The translations under genes and the position numbers were made by a program. Below, piece after piece: positions 45,201 to 51,828 of a stretch of DNA of 51,828 nucleotides (positions within the stretch are counted from its first letter, which is position 1; the number at the start of each line of letters is the position of its first letter). This DNA comes from Shewanella profunda (GTDB taxonomy: Bacteria > Pseudomonadota > Gammaproteobacteria > Enterobacterales > Shewanellaceae), in NCBI RefSeq assembly GCF_023283765.1, contig NZ_JAKILG010000034.1, positions 1-51,828 of the forward strand, given 5' to 3'. The notes below the pieces were generated by a model, which had not been told where the DNA came from, ran no database searches, and was given only the letters and a program-made list of their open reading frames with translations.

Positions 45201-47287
45201 TGTTGACCAAGCACATGTTTACCAAGTTATTGATTGCTAACCGCGGTGAAATCGCCTGTCGCATCATCAAAACTGCCCATGCCATGGGCGTTCGCACCGT
45301 TGCCTTGTATTCCGATGCCGATAAAGAAGCGCGCCATGTCGCCATGGCCGACGAATCCTTCTACTTAGGTGGCAGTGCGCCAGCGGACTCCTATTTAAAG
45401 GGCGATTTGATTATCGACATCGCTAAAAAAGCTGGCGCCCAAGCCATTCATCCAGGTTATGGTTTCTTATCTGAAAACGCCGACTTTGCCCGTAAATGTG
45501 AAGCCGCAGGCATCGCCTTTGTTGGCCCAGGCAGTGATGCTATCGATGCCATGGGCAGCAAAAGTGCCGCCAAATCCATTATGACGGCGGCAAACGTGCC
45601 GTTAGTGCCGGGTTACCACGGCGATGACCAAACCGATGCCACCTTAAAAGCTGAGGCACTGAAAATCGGCTTCCCTATGCTGATTAAAGCGGCTTATGGC
45701 GGCGGCGGTAAAGGCATGCGTATCGTTGAGAACGAAGGCGAAATCATGGAAGCCGTTAACTCGGCGCGCCGTGAAGCGGCCTCTTCTTTTGGTAACGATA
45801 AGTTATTGATGGAGCGTTATTTACGCCAGCCGCGCCACGTCGAAGTGCAAGTGTTTGCCGACACCTTTGGCAATGCGATTTACTTATCGGATCGCGACTG
45901 CTCGATTCAACGTCGCCACCAAAAAGTGGTCGAAGAGGCACCAGCGCCCGGTTTAAGCGATGCACTGCGTGCTCAAATGGGTGAAGCGGCCGTCGCGGCA
46001 GCCAAAGCCATCGACTATGTTGGCGCGGGCACTGTGGAGTTTCTGCTCGACACAGACAATAGCTTCTATTTCATGGAGATGAACACCCGTCTGCAGGTTG
46101 AGCATCCCGTCACCGAAATGGTCACTGGCCAAGACTTAGTGAAATGGCAATTGATGGTCGCCAGTGGTCAGCCACTGCCCCTTAAGCAAGATGAAGTGCG
46201 GATCCACGGCCATTCCTTTGAAGTGCGTATTTACGCCGAAGATCCACAAAATGAGTTTTTACCCGCCAGTGGTAAGCTCAACTTTTTGCGCGAACCCGAA
46301 CAAAGCAAATACGTGCGTATCGATTCGGGCATTCGTGAAAATGATGTGATCAGTAACTTCTACGATCCTATGATTGCCAAGCTTATCGTCTGGGATGAAT
46401 CGCGCCCGCGCGCCCTGCAGCGTTTAGTGCATGCCTTAGAGTCGTATCAAATCAGCGGTCTTAAGCACAACATTGAGTTTTTGGCGAACATTGCCGAGCA
46501 CCCAGCGTTTGCCAAGGCCGACTTTAGCACTGACTTTATTGGCCGTTATGGCGACACCTTAATTGGCACTGCTTCAAGCGAAGCCGATACCGCCATTGCC
46601 TTTGCCGCGCTGTATCAAGTGCTTGCCCGTAAAGAAGCCGCTAAAGCACAGGCCGTCAACAGCGCCGATCCTTACTCGCCTTGGGGTCAAGTGAGCGGCT
46701 TTAGACTCAACAGCTGCAGCCAACACAATATTGCCCTGCTCGATGATGCCCATGAATTGCAGCAGTTAGTGATGCTCGATTTAGGCGATCGCTATCAATT
46801 ACTCCAGCACGGTCAAGATTGCCTCTCGAGCAAAGAGTTAAATGGCGAGCTGAAACAAGATTTACTGCTCGCCGAAATCAACGGCCATAAGAGTAAAGTG
46901 CCCGTTAGTGCCCAAGGTGATGACTTTACGCTGTTTTTATCCTCTGGCAGTTACCACTTTAAAGCGGTGCAAACACTCGTGGTCGAAGAACAAGCCAGCA
47001 ATGCCGACAAGTTAAAAGCGCCCATGAACGGCACGGTAGTGACCCATTTAGTCGAGGTCGGCACACAAGTTAAAGCGGGCCAAGGTTTGCTGGTGATGGA
47101 AGCCATGAAGATGGAATACACCATAGAAGCACCCTTCGATGGCATAGTCAGTGAGTTCTACTTTAAGGCGGGCGAGCTGGTCACCGATGGCGCAACCTTG
47201 CTCAACGTTGAGCCGTTAAACCTAGTGCCGTTAAATGAGGCGTCCCTAGTATCTGAAGCTGAGCCCACTGCGACCAAGGAAGCCTAA
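45200..47287 (+). CDS. liuD: 3-methylcrotonyl-CoA carboxylase, biotin-carrying subunit
   Basis: The alpha subunit (about 695 residues). It carboxylates biotin with ATP and bicarbonate. The biotin carboxylase domain (residues about 5-450) shows [42 protein letters not shown] and [14 protein letters not shown]. The biotinyl domain at the C-terminus has the target lysine in [13 protein letters not shown]. Start is the ATG at 45200 inside TGATG with AAGGAG seven bases upstream; the TTG one codon earlier is not needed. Partner of LiuB. Confidence 0.95.
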   Translation: MLTKHMFTKLLIANRGEIACRIIKTAHAMGVRTVALYSDADKEARHVAMADESFYLGGSAPADSYLKGDLIIDIAKKAGAQAIHPGYGFLSENADFARKCEAAGIAFVGPGSDAIDAMGSKSAAKSIMTAANVPLVPGYHGDDQTDATLKAEALKIGFPMLIKAAYGGGGKGMRIVENEGEIMEAVNSARREAASSFGNDKLLMERYLRQPRHVEVQVFADTFGNAIYLSDRDCSIQRRHQKVVEEAPAPGLSDALRAQMGEAAVAAAKAIDYVGAGTVEFLLDTDNSFYFMEMNTRLQVEHPVTEMVTGQDLVKWQLMVASGQPLPLKQDEVRIHGHSFEVRIYAEDPQNEFLPASGKLNFLREPEQSKYVRIDSGIRENDVISNFYDPMIAKLIVWDESRPRALQRLVHALESYQISGLKHNIEFLANIAEHPAFAKADFSTDFIGRYGDTLIGTASSEADTAIAFAALYQVLARKEAAKAQAVNSADPYSPWGQVSGFRLNSCSQHNIALLDDAHELQQLVMLDLGDRYQLLQHGQDCLSSKELNGELKQDLLLAEINGHKSKVPVSAQGDDFTLFLSSGSYHFKAVQTLVVEEQASNADKLKAPMNGTVVTHLVEVGTQVKAGQGLLVMEAMKMEYTIEAPFDGIVSEFYFKAGELVTDGATLLNVEPLNLVPLNEASLVSEAEPTATKEA

Positions 47288-47288
47288 G

Positions 47289-48212
47289 ATGTCGTTAGTC
47301 AATCTGAGCCAAGCAGCGAAAGCCAAAGACAGGGTTAGCATTTTCGAGATGGGTGCGCGCGACGGACTTCAAAACGAAGTCGCAGTGCCGACGGCAGCTA
47401 AAATCGCCTTGATTGAATCGCTGGCAGGTGCAGGGCTTAAGCGTATCGAAGCCGGCAGCTTTGTGTCACCTAAATGGGTGCCACAAATGGCCGATTCTGC
47501 CGATGTGCTCAAGCAAATACAGCGTCAAAGCGGCGTGGTGTATAGCGCGCTCACACCCAACGTTAAAGGCTTTGAACTGGCACTGGATGCAAACGCGAGT
47601 GAGGTGGCAATATTTGGCGCCGCCTCACAAAGCTTTAGTCAGCGCAATATCAACTGCTCGATAGAAGAGTCGATTGAACGCTTTATCCCTTTGATGGAAT
47701 TAGCAAAAAAATACAATATTCCGGTGCGTGGCTATGTGTCCTGTGTGCTCGGCTGCCCCTACGAAGGTGAGATAGCGGTCAGTGAAGTGGCCCGTGTGTC
47801 TGAAATCCTTTACAAAATGGGTTGCTACGAAATATCACTCGGCGACACTATCGGTGTAGGCACGCCGCAAAAAGCCCATAGAATGCTGCAAACTGTGGCT
47901 GAACGCGTACCTGTCGAAAAACTGGCGCTACACTTTCACGATACCTATGGCCAAGCATTAGCCAACATTTTGGCCTGCTTAGACTTAGGTGTGCGGGTGT
48001 TTGACGCTTCGGTTGCGGGTCTTGGCGGATGTCCCTATGCCAAAGGCGCATCGGGCAACCTTGCCACCGAAGACTTAGTGTATATGCTGCACGGCATGGG
48101 ATTAGAAACGGGTATCGATTTACAAAAACTCGCGTTAGCGGGCCAAGCCATCAGCACACAGTTGAATCGCAACAACGGTTCAAAAGTGGCCACGGCCCTG
48201 TTAGCAAAATAG
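47289..48212 (+). CDS. liuE: Hydroxymethylglutaryl-CoA lyase
   Basis: A 307-residue TIM-barrel lyase that splits HMG-CoA into acetoacetate and acetyl-CoA. Motifs are [11 protein letters not shown] at the start (metal and substrate), [25 protein letters not shown] and the catalytic Cys in [19 protein letters not shown]. One base after liuD, with AGGAAG inside the liuD end. Last enzyme that is specific to leucine; the following CoA-transferase handles acetoacetate. Confidence 0.95.
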   Translation: MSLVNLSQAAKAKDRVSIFEMGARDGLQNEVAVPTAAKIALIESLAGAGLKRIEAGSFVSPKWVPQMADSADVLKQIQRQSGVVYSALTPNVKGFELALDANASEVAIFGAASQSFSQRNINCSIEESIERFIPLMELAKKYNIPVRGYVSCVLGCPYEGEIAVSEVARVSEILYKMGCYEISLGDTIGVGTPQKAHRMLQTVAERVPVEKLALHFHDTYGQALANILACLDLGVRVFDASVAGLGGCPYAKGASGNLATEDLVYMLHGMGLETGIDLQKLALAGQAISTQLNRNNGSKVATALLAK

Positions 48213-48250
48213 AACAAAAATAATTAACGACACCAACAACCGTTATTAAA

Positions 48251-48278
48251 AACGCGCGTCATTCGCAGCGCGTTTTAT
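48251..48278 (+). terminator. Hairpin between liuE and the CoA-transferase genes
   Basis: AACGCGC and GCGCGTT form a 7-bp GC-rich stem followed by TTATAAAG. The T-run is poor, so it is likely a partial terminator or an mRNA processing and stability site that lowers downstream expression within the operon. Confidence 0.55.
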
Positions 48279-48299
48279 AAAGCATAAAAGGACATCACA

Positions 48300-49004
48300 A
48301 TGGCAGGACTCAATAAAGTCGTCGGCAGCTATGAAGAAGCGTTAGCAGGCTTATCGAACGACATGACCATTATGGTCGGCGGCTTTGGCCTCTGCGGCAT
48401 TCCAGAAGGCTTAATCAATCAAATGGTTAAGATGGGCGTTAACGGCTTAACCGCCATTTCAAACAACGCGGGCGTTGACGATTTCGGTCTCGGATTACTG
48501 TTAAAACATCGCCAAATCGCCACTATGATCGCCTCTTACGTGGGCGAGAATGCCACCTTTGAACAGCAAATGCTCTCAGGCGAACTGAACGTGATTTTGA
48601 CGCCCCAAGGCACGCTGGCGGAAAAAATCCGCGCAGGCGGCGCAGGTATTCCGGCATTTTTCACCGCTACTGGCTACGGCACGCCAGTCGCTGATGGCAA
48701 AGAAACCCGCGAAATCAAAGGTCGCCATTACGTGTTAGAAGAGTCGCTGACCGCAGATTTTGCCTTAGTGCGTGCATGGAAAGCCGATACCATGGGTAAT
48801 TTGGTGTTCCGTAAAACCGCCGCCAACTTTAACCCTATGATGGCGACTGCGGGTAAAATCACTGTGGTTGAAGCCGAGTTTATTGTTGAGCCGGGCGAGC
48901 TAGACCCAGATCATATCCACACGCCGGGCATCTATGTTGACCGCGTTATTCAAGGCACGTTCGAGAAACGTATCGAGCAGCGCACGGTAAAAGCCGCGAA
49001 ATAA
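48300..49004 (+). CDS. scoA: 3-oxoacid CoA-transferase subunit A
   Basis: A 234-residue subunit of a succinyl-CoA:3-ketoacid (acetoacetate) CoA-transferase. The CoA-binding motif [14 protein letters not shown] is near the N-terminus, and [13 protein letters not shown] follows. It converts acetoacetate from LiuE to acetoacetyl-CoA together with subunit B. Start after AAGGA, 87 bp beyond liuE with a hairpin between. Called liuF in descriptions of this operon. Confidence 0.92.
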   Translation: MAGLNKVVGSYEEALAGLSNDMTIMVGGFGLCGIPEGLINQMVKMGVNGLTAISNNAGVDDFGLGLLLKHRQIATMIASYVGENATFEQQMLSGELNVILTPQGTLAEKIRAGGAGIPAFFTATGYGTPVADGKETREIKGRHYVLEESLTADFALVRAWKADTMGNLVFRKTAANFNPMMATAGKITVVEAEFIVEPGELDPDHIHTPGIYVDRVIQGTFEKRIEQRTVKAAK

Positions 49005-49118
49005 AAGGCGCTGGCAAAACCTTGAAACACAGTTAACGCAATTGGCACTTAGCTCCCTAAAGTAAAAAACTAAGGGTAAAGACCAAAGCGTCAAAGCCAA
49101 ATAGAAAGGATAGATATC

Positions 49119-49775
49119 ATGGCATTATCAAGAGAACAACTGGCTCAGCGCGTCGCCAAAGAATTAAAAGATGGCTACTACGTCAACCTCGGTATTGGCA
49201 TTCCAACACTGGTCGCTAACTATATTCCAAGCGGTATGGAAGTCATGTTGCAATCGGAAAACGGTCTACTCGGCATGGGTGAATTCCCTACCGAAGACAC
49301 CATAGATCCCGATTTAATCAACGCGGGCAAACAAACCGTTACCGCAGTCAAAGGCGCTTCATTTTTCTCATCGGCGGAAAGCTTTGCCATGATCCGTGGC
49401 GGCCATGTGGACTTAACCGTACTCGGCGCCTTTGAAGTCGATGTGAACGGCTCTATCGCCTCATGGATGATCCCCGGCAAACTCATCAAAGGCATGGGCG
49501 GCGCGATGGATTTAGTCGCCGGTGCCGAAAACATTATCGTGACTATGATGCACGCCGATAAATACGGTAATTCCAAACTGCTGCCCGTGTGTGAATTACC
49601 GCTAACAGGTTACGGCTGCATTAAACGCGTCGTCACAGATTTAGCCTTTATCGAGATTAAAGACGGCGCCTTCCATCTGTTAGAGCGCGCCCCAGGCGTG
49701 AGCGTAGAAGAAATCGTCAGCAAAACCGCCGGCAAGTTAATCGTGCCTGAGCATGTGCCTGAGATGGTGTTTTAA
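49119..49775 (+). CDS. scoB: 3-oxoacid CoA-transferase subunit B
   Basis: A 218-residue partner of subunit A. The catalytic Glu that forms the glutamyl-CoA thioester is in QSENGLLGMG, and further family sequence is GGHVDLTVLGAFEVD and KGMGGAMDLVAGA. Start follows AAAGGAT. Last gene of the liu operon (liuG in operon descriptions), followed by a strong terminator about 110 bp on. Confidence 0.92.
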   Translation: MALSREQLAQRVAKELKDGYYVNLGIGIPTLVANYIPSGMEVMLQSENGLLGMGEFPTEDTIDPDLINAGKQTVTAVKGASFFSSAESFAMIRGGHVDLTVLGAFEVDVNGSIASWMIPGKLIKGMGGAMDLVAGAENIIVTMMHADKYGNSKLLPVCELPLTGYGCIKRVVTDLAFIEIKDGAFHLLERAPGVSVEEIVSKTAGKLIVPEHVPEMVF

Positions 49776-49883
49776 GCGTTCTCTAAAGTGCGCAAGTAAC
49801 GTATAGCGGCTAAGGTTGAAACTCAAGTTAGTTTGAAGCTTTAGCCTAAAGAGTTTTGAGCGTTAACCGACGTTTTACGATAC

Positions 49884-49924
49884 CAACAAGGCCCAGAAAA
49901 TGATTCTGGGCCTCGTTGCTTTTG
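49884..49924 (+). terminator. Terminator of the liu operon
   Basis: CAACAAGGCCCAGAA and TTCTGGGCCTCGTTG form a long stem with a 4- to 5-base loop, followed by CTTTTG. It ends the operon. Confidence 0.88.
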
Positions 49925-49928
49925 TCAT

Positions 49929-49944
49929 CCCCGCGAAAGCGGGG
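49929..49944. repeat. REP-like hairpin with GAAA loop
   Basis: CCCCGC GAAA GCGGGG is a perfect 6-bp stem with a GNRA-type loop, flanked by GTCAT on the left. Such GTCATCCCCGCGAAAGCGGGG sequences are typical of dispersed extragenic palindromes in bacteria. Confidence 0.75.
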
Positions 49945-50027
49945 AACCATGAGTAAAATTCACCACCAGCTTGTTCACTACAAACCTTGTTTTCTGTGAG
50001 CTTTTGCAGTCTAGGTACTTTTTGAGA

Positions 50028-50160
50028 GCTTATCGCCATAAACAGCACTAATGCTCTGGCGACACGCCGTAAATCCATCCTTGGGGACTCAACGAAAAAG
50101 TCCCTTTTCCCGATGGTCGCCAACGCAAAAGTGCGGTTTGCTGTTATACCCCGCGTATTC
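50028..50160. repeat. Interspersed element, copy 1
   Basis: A 133-bp element starting GCTTAT with AACAGCACT at 50041. It contains GCTCTGGCGACACGCCGTAAA and AACGAAAAAGTCCC, and ends CTGTTATACCCCGCGTATTC. Inner ends AACAGCA... and ...TGCTGTT are inverted, so it resembles a miniature element or a long hairpin. A second copy starts exactly 240 bp further on. No coding potential. Confidence 0.75.
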
Positions 50161-50460
50161 GGCGGTGAACCTGACTGCACAACACTTCTCTCCAGATAAC
50201 ATTTTCTAAACCGCGTATTCAGCGGTAAACGCCAGCTCAGCAGACTTTTTGTTTACTCAATCTATCTGCTTATTGACTTAAACAGCACTCTTGCTCTGGC
50301 GACACGCCGTAAACCCATCCTTGGGGGCTCAACGAAAAAGTCCCTTTTTCCGATGGTTGCCAACGCAAGGGTGCTGTTTACAACTATACCCTGCGTATAC
50401 CAATACTACTTCTATGAGCCAGCCTAATTCATTTTCTAAGCCGCGTATTCGGCGGTGAAC
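50143..50460 (-). CRISPR. Degenerate type I-F CRISPR-repeat-like 28-mers (relic)
   Basis: On the minus strand GTTCACCGCCGAATACGCGG plus CTTAGAAA (50460-50433) and the close variant GTTTACCGCTGAATACGCGG plus TTTAGAAA (50230-50203) have the length, ends and weak stem of type I-F repeats. A third 20-bp match (50170-50151) lies exactly 60 bp from the second, leaving a 32-bp spacer-like stretch (50171-50202), the I-F unit size. The repeat at 50433 abuts a truncated csy4. The flanks of the first two repeats also resemble each other, so duplication rather than spacer acquisition may explain them. A relic, not a working array. Confidence 0.55.
50268..50400. repeat. Interspersed element, copy 2
   Basis: The second copy of the element, with clear identity to copy 1 over the central 90 bp and better-preserved inverted ends: TAAACAGCACTCTTGC against GCAAGGGTGCTGTTTA. 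It ends ACTATACCCTGCGTATAC, so the last 20 bp have diverged from copy 1. Confidence 0.75.
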
Positions 50461-50852
50461 GGCATTCTCAGTAGACAGGCTTCTTCATAACTGATTGAGC
50501 GTCGTTTCATCGCTCGGCGACGTAAACTGTCAATATTGCTTTGAGCATGCAAGCGTGAGACTAAGCAATGTTGATTAGTGATTGGAACAACTGAAATATC
50601 AGATACCTGCGTGTAATCACTTAATCCTTTTCGCCAGGGCAATTGTTCAAGTCGCGTCAAAGCCTCGTAACAACCGTGGATGCGTAACTGCTTTCCAAGG
50701 TTTTTTCCAGACAATGTAGGGAAACTAATGGCGATATCCCCTTGGGAAACCTCAACCAAGGCTCGGTGCAATTTGCTAAACAACGCATTCATCAATATGG
50801 GGGCCGAAAACTCGGGATCCTCCACGAGTTTGATATCCAAATAATGATCCAT
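50436..50852 (-). pseudogene. cas6f: Truncated cas6f (csy4) of a type I-F CRISPR system
   Basis: The first 127 or so residues match Csy4/Cas6f, the endonuclease that cuts CRISPR RNA. MDHYLDIKLVEDPEF opens as in Pseudomonas Csy4, catalytic His is at H29 (SKLHRAL), and the arginine-rich RNA-binding helix is kept (VSRLHAQSNIDSLRRRAMKRR). The frame then ends MPFTAEYAA, which is read through the CRISPR-repeat-like 28-mer, so the C-terminal 50-60 residues, including the catalytic Ser and the repeat-stem contacts, are lost. AGGGAG precedes the ATG. No csy1-3, cas1 or cas3 lies upstream. It is probably inactive. Confidence 0.88.
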
Positions 50853-51116
50853 AACACTCCCTAGCTTTTTAGACTAAACATCCTTTAGAACAACATATTT
50901 GTTTAAGTAAAACTTATATAAACACCTACCAAACAAGCGCCTAGCACTAACACGATCCACACCATTACATATTATTGCTCAATGAGCGAACTCCAAATAC
51001 ATGCCTTTATCACAAATTGTCTAGGTTCAGCTGCAAGCCATAAAATGCCGATCCAATCATCTATTGCTGCCGTAATTTGTTAGAATCAAGTTCACAGCAA
51101 GATGCAAGGGATAGTT

Positions 51117-51446
51117 ATGATTAAGTTGAAAAATCTTATCGAGACAATAAAGGTTGAACATCAAATAACAACCCAGAGCGAACTGGCGGCTTTGTTAGCT
51201 CAAGATGATTTACTCATTCAGCAAATCCAAACTGCTGATGCGCAGTATTGGGTCAATTTTGCTAAGAATACCTTCGATGGTTGGTATTGCATTCGAACAC
51301 CTATGCTCAGTACCTTTCATGTTTACTACCAAGAACGGGGGCAAAACTGTTGGGGAGAAGATGTCTTTACCGAGCAGAGTGAAGCCATAGCAGCGGTTAT
51401 TTTTATATCTGGCATTTGGGATACTGAGCTAAACCCAAAGCCTTAA
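51117..51446 (+). CDS. Unknown small protein
   Basis: A 109-residue protein from the ATG at 51117 (AAGGGA upstream); an ATG at 51102 has no ribosome binding site. It begins MIKLKNLIETIKVEHQIT and contains WVNFAKNTFDGWYCIRTP, FHVYYQERGQNCWGEDVF and an Ala/Ile-rich C-terminal stretch AIAAVIFISGIWD. There is no signal peptide; aromatic and acidic residues suggest a compact cytoplasmic domain. I do not recognise the family. It lies between the csy4 relic and the IS-disrupted gene. Confidence 0.6.
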   Translation: MIKLKNLIETIKVEHQITTQSELAALLAQDDLLIQQIQTADAQYWVNFAKNTFDGWYCIRTPMLSTFHVYYQERGQNCWGEDVFTEQSEAIAAVIFISGIWDTELNPKP

Positions 51447-51675
51447 TACGAAGTCATGCCAGTGCTAACGTACTGATATATTGCATGGTACTGTATTTGA
51501 ATTGCGGTAAACCCAACAAGTTCAAGCCTTTCTGCTAGTCCTGTGACCATAAGATTCACGAATAGCTATACCTGACTTTCAATAAAAAAATCATCCTGTT
51601 AGGGTTATACACTCAAATTGACAGATGATGACTGATGAGTGTTAACTTACAGATTGCACCGAAGGAGTAGTGTTA

Positions 51676-51720
51676 ATGGACTGGCTTATTATTGCACTCA
51701 CAGGCTTTTTAGGTGGCATT
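51676..51720 (+). pseudogene. Start of a membrane transporter gene cut by an IS element
   Basis: ATG at 51676 with GAAGGAG upstream opens MDWLIIALTGFLGGI, then the frame runs into the IS end and stops (DPS). The sequence is a typical start of a TauE/SafE-type (TSUP) anion transporter, where a helix like this is followed by a conserved NAxAGGG motif. The rest is not in the window; family is inferred from 15 residues only. Confidence 0.5.
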
Positions 51721-51828
51721 GACCCGTCCTAAATAGCGTTGACACTTTTCAAACTCATTTTGGAGAGTGTAATGACTTCAACAATTAAACGAACTCAACG
51801 TGATTATTCCCTCGCTTTTAAATTGGCC
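51720..51828 (+). mobile_element. IS3-family insertion sequence, left end (partial)
   Basis: The element begins TGACCCGTCCTAAATAGCG, a terminal sequence of IS3-type elements, then has GGAGAGTG and an ATG at 51772 opening MTSTIKRTQRDYSLAFKLA. This is the usual start of the IS3-family OrfA helix-turn-helix protein. It runs off the window. It interrupts the membrane protein gene at 51720. Confidence 0.78.
51772..51828 (+). CDS. IS3-family transposase OrfA, 5' end
   Basis: Nineteen codons are visible, MTSTIKRTQRDYSLAFKLA, with TGGAGAG upstream. The RTQRDYSLAFKLA block is characteristic of the DNA-binding OrfA of IS3-type elements; OrfB with the DDE catalytic domain would follow through a programmed frameshift outside the window. 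Confidence 0.75.
   Translation, partial: MTSTIKRTQRDYSLAFKLA

Noticed and set aside
49875..50180. 101-residue minus-strand frame starting MQSGSPPNTRG
   Set aside because: It crosses the liu terminator, the REP hairpin and the repeated element; it has no protein-like composition and is a by-product of repeats.
50143..50852. Tn7-like CRISPR-associated transposon
   Set aside because: No tniQ, tnsA/B/C or cas7/cas8 is seen, and the Cas6 fragment resembles canonical type I-F Csy4.

Overview
The window looks like chromosomal DNA of a Shewanella species (Gammaproteobacteria). The evidence is gene content and order: a liuR-liuABCDE leucine catabolism operon followed by a two-subunit CoA-transferase, a proteobacterial dedicated sortase system, ppk-ppx, a divergent hdfR/maoP pair, menA, a gnd of about 508 residues, and a subtilase paired with a small chaperone-like gene. 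Codon use is even across most of the window. The accessory parts are the two ends (about 1-1330 and 49,900-51,828). No tRNA or rRNA gene was seen.

Layout. 1-1330: a partial unknown gene running off the left edge, one integron attC-like hairpin, and about 800 bp with no convincing gene. 1331-7480: small unknown protein, low-molecular-weight tyrosine phosphatase, secreted ATP-dependent DNA ligase (LigE type), diacylglycerol kinase, hdfR divergent from maoP, a RimK-like ATP-grasp ligase, and an outer-membrane beta-barrel. 7625-10437: secreted M28 aminopeptidase and a GGEEF diguanylate cyclase. 10526-16585: the dedicated sortase system (sortase and its VIT/vWA substrate on one strand, response regulator and histidine kinase divergently on the other). 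16807-24287: cystathionine beta-lyase, CreA, YegD, then the polyphosphate genes ppk-ppx. 24403-32939: MFS transporter with divergent LysR; tesB-ybaY; an SDR with an altered active site; menA; ygiD-like dioxygenase; a frameshifted doxX gene with a divergent LysR. 32984-38433: kexin-like lipoprotein protease with a putative dedicated chaperone, gnd, and a guanidine exporter gene under a guanidine-II riboswitch. 38654-49775: PrpE-type acyl-CoA synthetase divergent from the complete liu operon (leucine to acetoacetate and acetyl-CoA). 49,900-51,828: a relic locus with a truncated type I-F cas6f (csy4) fused to a CRISPR-repeat-like 28-mer, a tandemly duplicated module of repeat-like sequence plus interspersed element, an unknown gene, and an IS3-type element at the right edge that interrupts a membrane-protein gene.

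How genes work together: the liu operon turns isovaleryl-CoA into HMG-CoA products and then activates or uses acetoacetate, under LiuR. The sortase cluster is a self-contained signalling and surface-anchoring unit; its kinase carries a periplasmic region that resembles a CBM9/DOMON-like ligand-binding fold. The riboswitch couples the SMR exporter to guanidine. The most unusual places are the csy4/CRISPR relic (50,028-50,852), a 23-bp tandem duplication that breaks doxX (31,520-31,565), the Tyr-to-Phe change in the SDR catalytic site, and 13-bp tandem repeats directly upstream of the guanidine riboswitch. All family assignments come from motif reading; no database search was run.
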